The notes under the pieces are model-generated. The model did not search any database and was not told the DNA's origin. It saw only the letters and a program-made list of their open reading frames with translations. Positions 50,263-61,548 of a stretch of DNA of 64,000 nucleotides are shown piece by piece. Location: positions 57,310 to 121,309 of the forward strand of contig CASFNR010000003.1 of NCBI GenBank assembly GCA_949296115.1. The letters run 5' to 3'. This DNA comes from an uncultured Eubacteriales bacterium. GTDB taxonomy: Bacteria > Bacillota > Clostridia > Oscillospirales > Oscillospiraceae. The position numbers and the translations under genes are program-made. The first letter of the stretch is position 1. Every line of letters starts with the position of its first letter.

Positions 50263-50291
50263 ATTATAACGCAGTGCAATCCATCCTGCAA
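50263..50291 (-). promoter_or_regulatory. Promoter of the MazG-like gene
   Basis: Minus-strand TTGCAG (50286-50291) and perfect TATAAT (50263-50268) with a 17-base spacer. Confidence 0.7.
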
Positions 50292-50377
50292 TGAAAAAAC
50301 GTGGGTTCCATTTATAAATACCTCATCCCAAAACCATTTTTTGGAAAAAGATTGGCAGCATAACCCGACGGCCCAAT

Positions 50378-50401
50378 CCGGGGTGGACAATCCCACCCCG
50401 G
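50378..50401. promoter_or_regulatory. Perfect palindromic operator candidate over the 50384 promoter
   Basis: Nine-base arms CCGGGGTGG (50378-50386) and CCACCCCGG (50393-50401), six bases apart, exactly overlap the -35 element and spacer. A repressor dimer bound here would block polymerase. Confidence 0.6.
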
Positions 50402-50412
50402 CAGGATATAAT
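50384..50412 (+). promoter_or_regulatory. Promoter of the flavin-oxidase-like gene
   Basis: TGGACA (50384-50389) and perfect TATAAT (50407-50412) with a 17-base spacer. Confidence 0.78.
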
Positions 50413-50443
50413 GAGCACAGCATAAAAAGAGGAGGAGAGGAAC

Positions 50444-50920
50444 ATGTTCCGACCCATGAGAAGATTCGGCCAGCAGCTGCCGGAGGAGACTTGCCTGGAA
50501 CTGCTGCGCCGGGAGAAACGGGGCGTGCTGTCCCTGCTGGGGGACGAGGGCTATCCCTACGGGGTGCCCCTGGATTTCTGGTACTGCCCGGAGGACGGGT
50601 GCCTGTATTTTCACTGCGCACCGGAGGGCCACAAAATCGACGCCATGAACTGCTGCGACAAGGCGTCCTTCTGCGTGTGCGACCAGGGAACGGCAATCGA
50701 GGGAGATTGGGCGCTGCGCTTTGAAAGCGTTATCGTGTTCGGCCGTCTGGCCCGGGTGGAGGAGCCGGAGCGGATTCAGGCGGCGCTGCGGGGACTGGCG
50801 GGAAAATTTACGGAGGATTCTTCCTACATAGAGCGGGAGATCGAAAGTTATGTTAACCGCGTCCGGATTCTAGCCCTGCGTCCGGAGCACATTACCGGAA
50901 AGAGAATCAAGGAATCCTGA
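50444..50920 (+). CDS. Pyridoxamine 5'-phosphate oxidase-family (NimA-like) flavoprotein
   Basis: The 158-residue protein has the split-barrel flavin-binding fold: RRGVLSLLGDEGYPYGVPLDFWY-type start (here KRGVLSLLGDEGYPYG), CLYFHCAPEGHKID, and the strand SVIVFGRLARV. This is the layout of nitroimidazole-resistance (Nim) and related FMN proteins of anaerobes; activity on a nitro compound is only a family-based guess. Cys-rich short stretch NCCDKASFCVCD may bind metal or be redox active. It is behind GAGGAGAGG and has a strong promoter overlapped by a perfect palindrome, so it is probably inducible. It seems to be a single gene. Confidence 0.85.
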   Translation: MFRPMRRFGQQLPEETCLELLRREKRGVLSLLGDEGYPYGVPLDFWYCPEDGCLYFHCAPEGHKIDAMNCCDKASFCVCDQGTAIEGDWALRFESVIVFGRLARVEEPERIQAALRGLAGKFTEDSSYIEREIESYVNRVRILALRPEHITGKRIKES

Positions 50921-50962
50921 GCCGGCGGCTGAATCTTCCCTGAAAAACAGCGGCCTTTGTTC

Positions 50963-50991
50963 TTGCATCTGCCGCCGGACCGTGGTACACT
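50963..50991 (+). promoter_or_regulatory. Promoter of the Nudix gene
   Basis: TTGCAT (50963-50968) and TACACT (50986-50991) with a 17-base spacer, 30 bases before the ATG. Confidence 0.6.
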
Positions 50992-51020
50992 GTATCTGGC
51001 AGAAACGGGGGGGAGAACCC

Positions 51021-51539
51021 ATGGAATATAATGACATTTACGATGAGAACCGGCAGCTGACCGGCCGGGTGCACCAGCGGGGAACCCCTTGGAATCCAGG
51101 GGAATACGGCGTGGTGGTCTGCGTCTGGGTGTATGACGGACGGGGTCATCTGCTGCTGACCCGCCGGGCGAAAGGGAAAAGCTTTGCCGGTACCTGGGAA
51201 AATTCCGGGGGCGCTGCCAAGGCGGGGGAGACCAGCCGCCAGGCCATTGCCCGGGAACTGTTTGAGGAAACCGGCATCCGGGCGGACCCGGAGGAATTTG
51301 AACTGCTGGACAGCGACATGGACCGGAACATCTTCTATGACCACTACTGCCTGTGCCGCCGGATTCGGCTGAAGGACATTGTGCTGCTGCCGGGAGAGAC
51401 GGAGGATGTGATGTGGGCCAGCTTCGGCAAAGTTCACTGGATGATCCGCACCGGGAAAATCTGCAAAATCATTGCCCACCAGTTCCTGCGCCAGGAGCAG
51501 GCGCTGCGACTGCGCAATATGCCCAAGTTTCGATTGTGA
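51021..51539 (+). CDS. Nudix hydrolase
   Basis: The 172-residue protein begins MEYNDIYDENRQLTG and has a complete Nudix box (residues 64-86): Gly64, Glu70, then REL-FEE-TGI, in the right spacing GX5EX7REUXEEXGU. The N-terminal HQRGTPWNPGEYG and the RRAKGKSFAGTWE segment resemble the isopentenyl-diphosphate isomerase-like Nudix group. It would hydrolyse a nucleoside diphosphate linked to some moiety, in the cytoplasm. The start at 51021 follows GGGGGGAG. It has its own promoter and terminator. The substrate is not readable from sequence. Confidence 0.88.
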   Translation: MEYNDIYDENRQLTGRVHQRGTPWNPGEYGVVVCVWVYDGRGHLLLTRRAKGKSFAGTWENSGGAAKAGETSRQAIARELFEETGIRADPEEFELLDSDMDRNIFYDHYCLCRRIRLKDIVLLPGETEDVMWASFGKVHWMIRTGKICKIIAHQFLRQEQALRLRNMPKFRL

Positions 51540-51544
51540 ATTTT

Positions 51545-51581
51545 GGCAGGGAAGGACTTCGGTTTTTCCTTGCCTTTTTTT
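51545..51581 (+). terminator. Terminator of the Nudix gene
   Basis: GGCAGGGAA (51545-51553) pairs with TTCCTTGCC (51566-51574, one G-U) followed by seven T. It overlaps the -35 of the next promoter. Confidence 0.85.
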
Positions 51582-51598
51582 CATGAGCGGGTTACAAT
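51570..51598 (+). promoter_or_regulatory. Promoter of the phosphoribosyltransferase-like gene
   Basis: TTGCCT (51570-51575) and TACAAT (51593-51598) with a 17-base spacer. Transcription should start in or near an A7 run (51600-51606). Confidence 0.6.
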
Positions 51599-51602
51599 GA
51601 AA

Positions 51603-51670
51603 AAAAGCGTTTTTCAGGGAACCGGCGAAAACGCTTCGGCCGGGTATTGAAAAACGCTTTTATTATTTTT
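51603..51670 (+). promoter_or_regulatory. Attenuator-like leader of the phosphoribosyltransferase-like gene
   Basis: A 14-base stem (51603-51616 with 51648-51661) encloses an inner stem CCGGC/GCCGG (51622-51626, 51639-51643) and is followed by a T-rich end (TATTATTTTT). A competing short helix can form between 51605-51613 and 51628-51636. A terminator-versus-antiterminator switch is thus possible. Confidence 0.5.
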
Positions 51671-51690
51671 GGAGTGGAGGAAGAAAACCT

Positions 51691-52326
51691 ATGATTGAGC
51701 TTATGAAACTGTCGATCCGCCGGGGCAATGCGCCGCTGCGTCTTGCGAAGGGTCATTTCGTGACCAACCATTCCCATATCAATTACTATATCGATATTAC
51801 TTACCAGAAAACCCGGCTCAGCGAAGCCAAGGACAGCGCTTATCAGCTGGTGTCCCACTTCATCAATGATACGCCGGTGGACACCATCCTCTGCCTGGAC
51901 GGAACGGCGGTGCTGGGCACCTGCATTGCCGAGGAGCTGACCAAGAGCGGCTTTGCCACCATCAACGCCCACCAGACCATCTATGTGGTGGAGCCGGAAT
52001 ACAACGCCAATTCCCAGATCATCTTCCGGGACAACATCCAGCCCATGATCCGGGGCAAGCATGTCCTGGTGCTGATGGCTTCCGTGACCACCGGCTTCAC
52101 CGCCAAGCGCTCCATTGAGGCGATCCAGTATTACGGCGGTCGGGTGGCGGGAGTTGCCGCCATCTACCGGGCCTTGGACGAGGTTGCGGGTTATCCCATC
52201 CGCTCCGTTTATTCCATCGCCGATCTGCCGGACTACGAGAGCTACGACTATCATGACTGCCCCTACTGCAAGGCGGGGGTGAAGGTGGACGCCCTGGTCA
52301 ACAGCTTCGGCTATTCCGCTCTGTAA
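51691..52326 (+). CDS. Orotate phosphoribosyltransferase-like protein
   Basis: The 211-residue protein has the type I PRTase fold, with LCLDGTAVLGTCIAEEL, the PRPP-loop region at about residues 125-135 in VLVLMASVTTG, and GGRVAGVAAIYRAL. Family PRTases carry two acidic residues just before the TTG/TSG; here the segment reads MAS, lacking them. The C-terminus has a CPYCKAG pair of Cys that could bind a metal. It might be a degenerate orotate PRTase or a nucleobase-sensing regulator. The gene stands alone behind a predicted attenuator and GGAGTGGAGG, and is closed by a terminator. Confidence 0.7.
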   Translation: MIELMKLSIRRGNAPLRLAKGHFVTNHSHINYYIDITYQKTRLSEAKDSAYQLVSHFINDTPVDTILCLDGTAVLGTCIAEELTKSGFATINAHQTIYVVEPEYNANSQIIFRDNIQPMIRGKHVLVLMASVTTGFTAKRSIEAIQYYGGRVAGVAAIYRALDEVAGYPIRSVYSIADLPDYESYDYHDCPYCKAGVKVDALVNSFGYSAL

Positions 52327-52347
52327 AAATCAACATCCGGCCAAAAT

Positions 52348-52385
52348 CCCCGGCGCAGCGACTGGCTGTGCCGGGGAATCTTTTT
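52348..52385 (+). terminator. Terminator after the phosphoribosyltransferase-like gene
   Basis: CCCCGGC (52348-52354) and GCCGGGG (52370-52376) then AATC and five T (52381-52385). Confidence 0.75.
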
Positions 52386-52453
52386 GCGGGAGACAATGTA
52401 AAAAAGAGCATAAAAAAACGAGGCGCATGCCCCGGAATTGTGGAAATTATTCA

Positions 52454-52482
52454 TTGACAAACGTGCAACAAAATGGTAAAAT
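52454..52482 (+). promoter_or_regulatory. Strong promoter of the rpoBC/str operon
   Basis: Perfect TTGACA (52454-52459), 17-base spacer, TAAAAT (52477-52482) with TGG directly before the -10 (extended). It opens the RNA polymerase genes. Confidence 0.88.
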
Positions 52483-52493
52483 AGTAGTCCATA

Positions 52494-52549
52494 CTGTGGT
52501 AGTCTGCCCAGACGGCGATTCCTTCCCCAACATGGTCATTTTACCACAG
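52494..52549 (+). promoter_or_regulatory. Leader hairpin of the rpoB transcript
   Basis: CTGTGGTA (52494-52501) and TACCACAG (52542-52549) are exact complements at the start of the predicted mRNA, enclosing a smaller hairpin GTCT/AGAC. It may protect or regulate the operon transcript. About 90 further bases without visible features lead to the ATG at 52641. Confidence 0.45.
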
Positions 52550-52640
52550 GAAACGGTTGCTGTCAAGCATCAAGTTTGACGAAAATAACAACCGAACCGA
52601 GCGTATCATAAGTAACACACAATTCGCAAGAAAGGCTGTG

Positions 52641-55600
52641 ATGATCCATATGGAAATGGTCAAGGACGTGATGTTCGGCAAGACCATGCGTAAATCTTAC
52701 GCAAAGTATGAAGAGATCCTGGAGATCCCCAACATGCTGAAAATCCAGAAGGACTCCTACCAATGGTTCCTGGAGACGGGACTGCGGGAGGTTTTCCGGG
52801 ATGTGGGAACGATTACGGATTTCTCCGGCAAACTGGAACTGAGCTTCCTGGACTATACCATGGAAGACAAGGCCAAGTACACCATCGAGGAGTGCAAGGA
52901 GCGGGACGCCACCTATGCCAAGCCCATCAAGGTCCGGGTGCGCCTGCGCAACACCGAGACCGATGAAATCAAAGAGCAGGAAATCTTCATGGGTGATTTC
53001 CCTGTGATGACCAACGGCGGCACCTTCGTGATCAACGGTGCAGAGCGTGTCATCATCTCCCAGATCGTCCGCTCTCCCGGCATGTACTATGGCCATGAGG
53101 TGGACAAGGCGGATCAGCACACCTATACTGCCACGGTGATTCCCTATCGGGGCGCCTGGCTGGAATATGAAACCGACAACTCCAATGTGTTCTGGGTCCG
53201 GATCGACAAGAACCGGAAGCTGCCCATTACCTGCCTGATTCGTGCCCTGGGCGTCAAGACCGATGAGGAGATCAAGGCCCTGTTCGGCGAGGATGAGCGG
53301 ATCCTGGCCACCTTGGAAAAGGACGCCTGCAAGACCCGGGAAGAATCCCTGCTGGAAATCTACCGCCGTCTGCGCCCCGGTGAGCCTCCCACGGTGGAAA
53401 CCGCTACCGCCCACCTGGAGGGGTTGCTGTTTGACCCTCACCGCTACGACGTCAGCAAGGTGGGCCGCTACAAGTTCAACAAGAAGATGGACATCTGGAG
53501 CCGGCTGTCCGGTCAGGAAGCCGCCGAGCCCATCACCGACCCCATGACCGGTGAGATCCTGGTCATGCCCGGGGAGTTTATCTCCCGGGCCCAGGCCCAC
53601 GAGCTGAGCCGCCGGGGCGTCAATGAGGCGGTGGTCAAGGTTGGCGATACCAACGTGAAGGTGTTCTCCAACAACATGGTGGATATGTCCGCCTTCGTGG
53701 ACTTCGATCCCGCTGCGTATGGCATCAAGGAGAAGGTTTACTTCCCCGCTCTGAAGGAATTGCTGGATACCGTGAGCGCCGACGGCTGGAAGGACGCCAT
53801 CGCCGAGCACATGACCGACCTGATTCCCAACCACATCATTGTGGACGACATCATGGCCTCCATCAACTACCTGAACTGCGTGGCCATGGGCATCGGCACC
53901 CCTGATGACATTGACCATCTGGGCAACCGCCGCCTGCGCTGCGTGGGCGAGCTGCTGCAGAACCAGTTCCGCATCGGCTTCAGCCGTCTGGACCGGGTGA
54001 TCCGGGAGCGGATGACCGTCCAGGACCTGGACGCCGTCACTCCCCAGAGCCTGATCAACATCCGGCCTGTCACTGCCGTGATCAAGGAGTTCTTCGGCTC
54101 CAGCCCCTTGTCCCAGTTCATGGACCAGAATAACCCCCTGGCGGAACTGACCCACAAGCGCCGCCTGTCCGCTCTGGGCCCCGGCGGCCTGAGCCGTGAC
54201 CGGGCCTCCTTCGACGTCCGGGATATTCACTACACCCACTATGGCCGGATGTGCCCCATTGAGACCCCCGAAGGTCCCAACATCGGCCTGATCAACTACC
54301 TGGCCACCTTTGCCAAGATCAACGAGTACGGCTTCGTGGAAGCCCCCTACCGGAAGGTGGACAAGGCCACCGGCTTTGTCACCAAGGAAGTGGAGTATAT
54401 GACCGCCGATGTGGAGGATGATTACTATATCGGCCAGGCCAACGAGCCCCTGGACGAGAACGGCTGCCTGGCCAATGCCCGTATCACCTGCCGGCACCGG
54501 AATGAGATCATCGAGGTGGATCGGAACCTCATTGACTATATCGATGTGTCTCCCCGGATGATGATCTCCATCGCCACCTCCTTCATTCCCTTCCTGCAGA
54601 ACGACGACGCCAACCGGGCTCTGATGGGCGCCAACATGCAGCGGCAGGCTGTGCCGCTGCTGACCACCGAGCCGCCGGTGGTTGCCACCGGCATCGAGCA
54701 CAAGGCCGCCGTGGACTCCGAGGTCTGCGTCAAGGCCAAGATGCCCGGCACCGTCATGGCGGTGTCCGCCGATTCCATCACCGTCAAGTACGACAGCGGC
54801 GAAATCTGCACCCACCATCTGACCAAGTTTGCCCGGAGCAATGCGGGAACCTGCATCAACCAGCGGCCCATCGTGGTGGTGGGCGAACGGGTGGATACTG
54901 AGCAGATCATTGCCGACGGCCCCTCCTGCTCCGGCGGCGAGGTTGCCCTGGGCAAGAACGTGCTCATTGGCTTCGTCACCTGGGAAGGCTACAACTACGA
55001 GGACGCCATTCTGCTGAATGAGCGCCTGGTCCGGGAGGACGTGTTCACCTCCATCCACATCGAGGAGCACGAGACCGAGGCCCGGGACACCAAGCTGGGA
55101 CCTGAGGAAATCACCCGGGACATCCCCAACGTGGGCGAGGACACCCTGAAGGACCTGGACGAGAACGGCATCATCCGCATCGGCGCAGAAGTCCGCTCCG
55201 GCGACTACCTGGTGGGCAAGGTCACTCCCAAGGGCGAGACCGAGCTGACCCCCGAGGAGCGTCTGCTCCGGGCCATCTTCGGCGAGAAGGCCAGAGAGGT
55301 CCGGGACACCTCTCTGAAGGTGCCCCATGGCGAAAGCGGCATTGTGGTGGACGTGAAGGTGTTCACCAAGGAGAACTCCGACGAACTGGCCCCCGGCGTC
55401 ACCAAGTCTGTCCGGGTCTATATTGCCCAGAAGCGGAAGATTTCCGTGGGCGACAAGATGGCCGGCCGCCACGGCAACAAGGGTGTTGTCTCCCGGGTCC
55501 TGCCGGAAGAGGACATGCCCTTCCTGCCCGACGGCACTCCCCTGGATGTGGTGCTGAACCCCCTGGGCGTGCCTTCCCGTATGAACATCGGTCAGGTGCT

Positions 55601-56321
55601 GGAGGTCCACCTGGGCTATGCCGCCCGGGCGCTGGGCTGGCATGTTGCCACTCCCGTGTTTGACGGCGCCAACGAGAAGGACATCCGGGATACCCTGAAG
55701 CTGGCTGGCCTGCGGGAGGACGGCAAGACCGTCCTGTACGACGGCCGGACCGGCGAACCCTTCGACAACCTGGTCACCGTGGGTTATCCCTATTACCTGA
55801 AGCTCCACCATCTGGTTGACGACAAGATTCACGCCCGTTCCACCGGCCCCTATGCCCTGGTCACCCAGCAGCCTCTGGGCGGCAAGGCCCAGTTCGGCGG
55901 CCAGCGGTTCGGCGAAATGGAAGTCTGGGCCCTGGAGGCTTACGGCGCTGCCTACACCCTGCAGGAAATTCTGACGGTGAAGTCCGACGACGTCACCGGC
56001 CGTGTCAAGACCTACGAGGCCATTGTCAAGGGCGCCAATATTCCCAAGCCCGGCGTGCCGGAATCCTTCAAGGTCCTGGTGAAGGAGCTGCAGGCCCTGT
56101 GCCTGGATATCCGGGTGCTGGACGAGAACGGCAACGAGATCGAGCTGAAGGAAGACGACGATGATGATGAGATCGTCTACAGCGCCGACAGCGAGAATGA
56201 AACCGTTGTCGGTTCCGCAGACGAAGTTTTGGAGGCCGGCTTTGTGATTGACGAGGACGGTCCTGAGGATATCATGGATGTGTTCGACGGCATGGAAGCC
56301 GACGACAACGACGAAGAATAA
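52641..56321 (+). CDS. rpoB: DNA-directed RNA polymerase subunit beta
   Basis: RpoB is the catalytic-core beta subunit. The 1226-residue protein begins [19 protein letters not shown]; the frame is open upstream but GAAAGG at 52630-52635 sets this start. Conserved regions are present: [20 protein letters not shown] of the rifampicin pocket in its sensitive form (Asp, His and Ser positions normal), [30 protein letters not shown] and the C-terminal [17 protein letters not shown] short acidic tail with an EDDDDDE run ends the protein. rpoC begins 12 bases after the stop. No inserted domains were noted. Confidence 0.99.
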   Translation: MIHMEMVKDVMFGKTMRKSYAKYEEILEIPNMLKIQKDSYQWFLETGLREVFRDVGTITDFSGKLELSFLDYTMEDKAKYTIEECKERDATYAKPIKVRVRLRNTETDEIKEQEIFMGDFPVMTNGGTFVINGAERVIISQIVRSPGMYYGHEVDKADQHTYTATVIPYRGAWLEYETDNSNVFWVRIDKNRKLPITCLIRALGVKTDEEIKALFGEDERILATLEKDACKTREESLLEIYRRLRPGEPPTVETATAHLEGLLFDPHRYDVSKVGRYKFNKKMDIWSRLSGQEAAEPITDPMTGEILVMPGEFISRAQAHELSRRGVNEAVVKVGDTNVKVFSNNMVDMSAFVDFDPAAYGIKEKVYFPALKELLDTVSADGWKDAIAEHMTDLIPNHIIVDDIMASINYLNCVAMGIGTPDDIDHLGNRRLRCVGELLQNQFRIGFSRLDRVIRERMTVQDLDAVTPQSLINIRPVTAVIKEFFGSSPLSQFMDQNNPLAELTHKRRLSALGPGGLSRDRASFDVRDIHYTHYGRMCPIETPEGPNIGLINYLATFAKINEYGFVEAPYRKVDKATGFVTKEVEYMTADVEDDYYIGQANEPLDENGCLANARITCRHRNEIIEVDRNLIDYIDVSPRMMISIATSFIPFLQNDDANRALMGANMQRQAVPLLTTEPPVVATGIEHKAAVDSEVCVKAKMPGTVMAVSADSITVKYDSGEICTHHLTKFARSNAGTCINQRPIVVVGERVDTEQIIADGPSCSGGEVALGKNVLIGFVTWEGYNYEDAILLNERLVREDVFTSIHIEEHETEARDTKLGPEEITRDIPNVGEDTLKDLDENGIIRIGAEVRSGDYLVGKVTPKGETELTPEERLLRAIFGEKAREVRDTSLKVPHGESGIVVDVKVFTKENSDELAPGVTKSVRVYIAQKRKISVGDKMAGRHGNKGVVSRVLPEEDMPFLPDGTPLDVVLNPLGVPSRMNIGQVLEVHLGYAARALGWHVATPVFDGANEKDIRDTLKLAGLREDGKTVLYDGRTGEPFDNLVTVGYPYYLKLHHLVDDKIHARSTGPYALVTQQPLGGKAQFGGQRFGEMEVWALEAYGAAYTLQEILTVKSDDVTGRVKTYEAIVKGANIPKPGVPESFKVLVKELQALCLDIRVLDENGNEIELKEDDDDDEIVYSADSENETVVGSADEVLEAGFVIDEDGPEDIMDVFDGMEADDNDEE

Positions 56322-56333
56322 GGAGGCGGAAAC

Positions 56334-60029
<3,696 letters not shown>

Positions 60030-60036
60030 TGCTGAA

Positions 60037-60067
60037 CAGGCCGCCGGCTTTCCGGCGGCCTGCTTTT
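60037..60067 (+). terminator. Terminator after rpoC
   Basis: CAGGCCGCCGG (60037-60047) and CCGGCGGCCTG (60052-60062) form a perfect 11-base stem with CTTTTC after it. The T run is short, so it may only partly stop polymerase before rpsL. Confidence 0.72.
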
Positions 60068-60118
60068 CACACCGGGACAGATATCAGCACAATTACAAAA
60101 ATAATTCTCATAATTTTG

Positions 60119-60146
60119 TTGACTTTTTCGAAATATTGCGTATAAT
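60119..60146 (+). promoter_or_regulatory. Promoter of the L7Ae-like/rpsL segment
   Basis: TTGACT (60119-60124) and perfect TATAAT (60141-60146) with a 16-base spacer. Transcription would start near 60153, four bases before the ATG at 60157. Confidence 0.75.
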
Positions 60147-60156
60147 AGGTATCTGT

Positions 60157-60441
60157 ATGGATAGGAAAAACGATAGTAGAATACCGGACTGCGGCAAATT
60201 GCCCGATTTCAGCGGCGGAAAGCTGATCGTGGGCAGCAAGCAGCTGCGCAAGGCAGTCTGCGCCGGCCGTGCCCGGTGTGTTTTTCTGGCAGAAAATGCC
60301 GATCCCGGCCTTACCGGCCCCTTGCAGGCCCTTTGCCAGGCTCACAACATCCAAATCACCTGGGTTCCCACCATGACGGACCTGGGGCGCGCCTGCGGCA
60401 TTGAAGTGGGCGCGGCGGCGGCAGCTGTCGTCAATACCTGA
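60157..60441 (+). CDS. L7Ae/L30e-family ribosomal-like K-turn-binding protein
   Basis: The 94-residue protein has the L7Ae-family core: GGKLIVGSKQLRKAV, the helix VFLAENADPGL, and the signature LGRACGIEVGAAAAAVV at the C-terminus. Bacterial homologues in the str operon (YbxF type) bind kink-turn RNA and are non-essential in B. subtilis. The ATG at 60157 has no Shine-Dalgarno and lies only about four bases after the predicted transcription start, so the message is nearly leaderless; TTG at 60199 is a weaker alternative. It lies between rpoC and rpsL, its usual place in Bacillota. Confidence 0.88.
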   Translation: MDRKNDSRIPDCGKLPDFSGGKLIVGSKQLRKAVCAGRARCVFLAENADPGLTGPLQALCQAHNIQITWVPTMTDLGRACGIEVGAAAAAVVNT

Positions 60442-60509
60442 TTCTACCGGAAAAATCCGTAGAATAAATACCCGCCGAATCGGCGAGAACAAAAGAAAGG
60501 AGAACGAGA

Positions 60510-60935
60510 ATGCCTACTTTTAACCAGCTTGTGAGAAACGGCCGTCAGCAGGTCGCTTACAAGTCCACCGCTCCCGCTCTGCAGAGAGGACTGAACACCC
60601 TGGAGAACAAGGCCACTACCCTGCCTTCCCCCCAGAAGCGTGGCGTCTGCACCGCTGTGCGTACCACCACCCCCAAGAAGCCGAACTCTGCGCTGCGTAA
60701 GATCGCTCGTGTGCGTCTGACCAATGGTATGGAAGTTTCCGCTTACATTCCCGGTGTTGGCCACAATCTGCAGGAGCACTCTGTGGTGCTGATCCGTGGC
60801 GGCCGTGTCAAGGACCTGCCTGGTGTGCGTTACCACATCATCCGCGGCACTCTGGATACCCAGGGCGTGCAGAACCGGATGCAGGCCCGTTCCAAGTACG
60901 GTGCCAAGCGTCCCAAGGCCGGCAAGAAGAAGTAA
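60510..60935 (+). CDS. rpsL: Ribosomal protein S12
   Basis: The 141-residue S12 helps decoding at the A site. It contains [12 protein letters not shown] and [13 protein letters not shown], the loops mutated in streptomycin resistance, both in sensitive form. Length is typical of Bacillota S12. It starts at 60510 behind AAAGGAGAACGAG. Two small hairpins lie in the 68-base gap after the L7Ae-like gene (60441-60465 and 60473-60485). The gap to rpsG is a long 160 bases with three more hairpins. It is translated as part of the str operon. Confidence 0.98.
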   Translation: MPTFNQLVRNGRQQVAYKSTAPALQRGLNTLENKATTLPSPQKRGVCTAVRTTTPKKPNSALRKIARVRLTNGMEVSAYIPGVGHNLQEHSVVLIRGGRVKDLPGVRYHIIRGTLDTQGVQNRMQARSKYGAKRPKAGKKK

Positions 60936-60980
60936 TCTTCCGCTGCGCCGAATTGAATTGCCCCAATCGCCTGTTCGCAA

Positions 60981-61054
60981 GGCAAGGCCTTGCCAAAGCG
61001 TTTTTATAGATGTATAAAAACCTCTGGCCAGGCACAACGAAAGTCACACTTTCG
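60981..61054 (+). promoter_or_regulatory. Three consecutive hairpins in the rpsL-rpsG intercistronic region
   Basis: A palindrome GGCAAGGCCTTGCC (60981-60994), an exact stem TTTTTATA/TATAAAAA (61001-61008 and 61013-61020, extended by G/C at 61000/61021), and an exact stem CGAAAGT/ACTTTCG (61038-61044 and 61048-61054). In E. coli the rpsL-rpsG gap is the S7 translational operator; here it is long and structured, but I cannot tell whether S7 binds it. Confidence 0.55.
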
Positions 61055-61095
61055 AGTACCGATGAAATCATTATATTATGAAGGAGGGAAGCAAA

Positions 61096-61530
61096 GTGCC
61101 CAGAAGAGGTAATGTTCCCAAGAGAGAGGTCCTTCTCGTAAACAGCATCATGCTGGACGGCAAGAAGGGTGTTGCCCAGAAAGTTGTCTATGGTGCATTT
61201 GAAATTGTCGAGAACAAGACCGGCAAGAACGGCCTGGAAGTGTTCCAGCAGGCCATGGAAAACATCATGCCCGCCGTGGAGCTGAAGGCCCGCCGTGTGG
61301 GCGGCGCCACCTATCAGGTGCCCATCGAAGTGCGGCCCGACCGTCGTCAGACCCTGGGTCTGCGTTGGATCACCACCTACAGCCGTACCCGCAGCGAGAA
61401 CACCATGAAGGAGCGGCTGGCCGCTGAGATCATGGACGCCGCCAACAACACCGGCGCATCCGTGAAGAAGCGCGAGGACGTCCACAAGATGGCCGAAGCC
61501 AACAAGGCGTTCGCCCACTTCCGCTGGTAA
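61096..61530 (+). CDS. rpsG: Ribosomal protein S7 with an internal in-frame deletion
   Basis: S7 nucleates assembly of the 30S head and contacts the E and P sites. The start is GTG at 61096 behind GGAGGGAAGCAAA. The 144-residue protein reads [13 protein letters not shown] and then directly [12 protein letters not shown]. Bacterial S7 has about 12 more residues in between (B. subtilis reads ...RDVL, then PDPLYNSKLVTR, then LINKMMIDGKKG). The rest is normal: [47 protein letters not shown] and the end FAHFRW. The missing part begins the first long helix and touches 16S rRNA. The frame and both sides are intact, so this is either a real deletion or a clean assembly/sequencing error. Confidence 0.93.
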   Translation: MPRRGNVPKREVLLVNSIMLDGKKGVAQKVVYGAFEIVENKTGKNGLEVFQQAMENIMPAVELKARRVGGATYQVPIEVRPDRRQTLGLRWITTYSRTRSENTMKERLAAEIMDAANNTGASVKKREDVHKMAEANKAFAHFRW

Positions 61531-61548
61531 CAAAGGAGATTCACCTAA

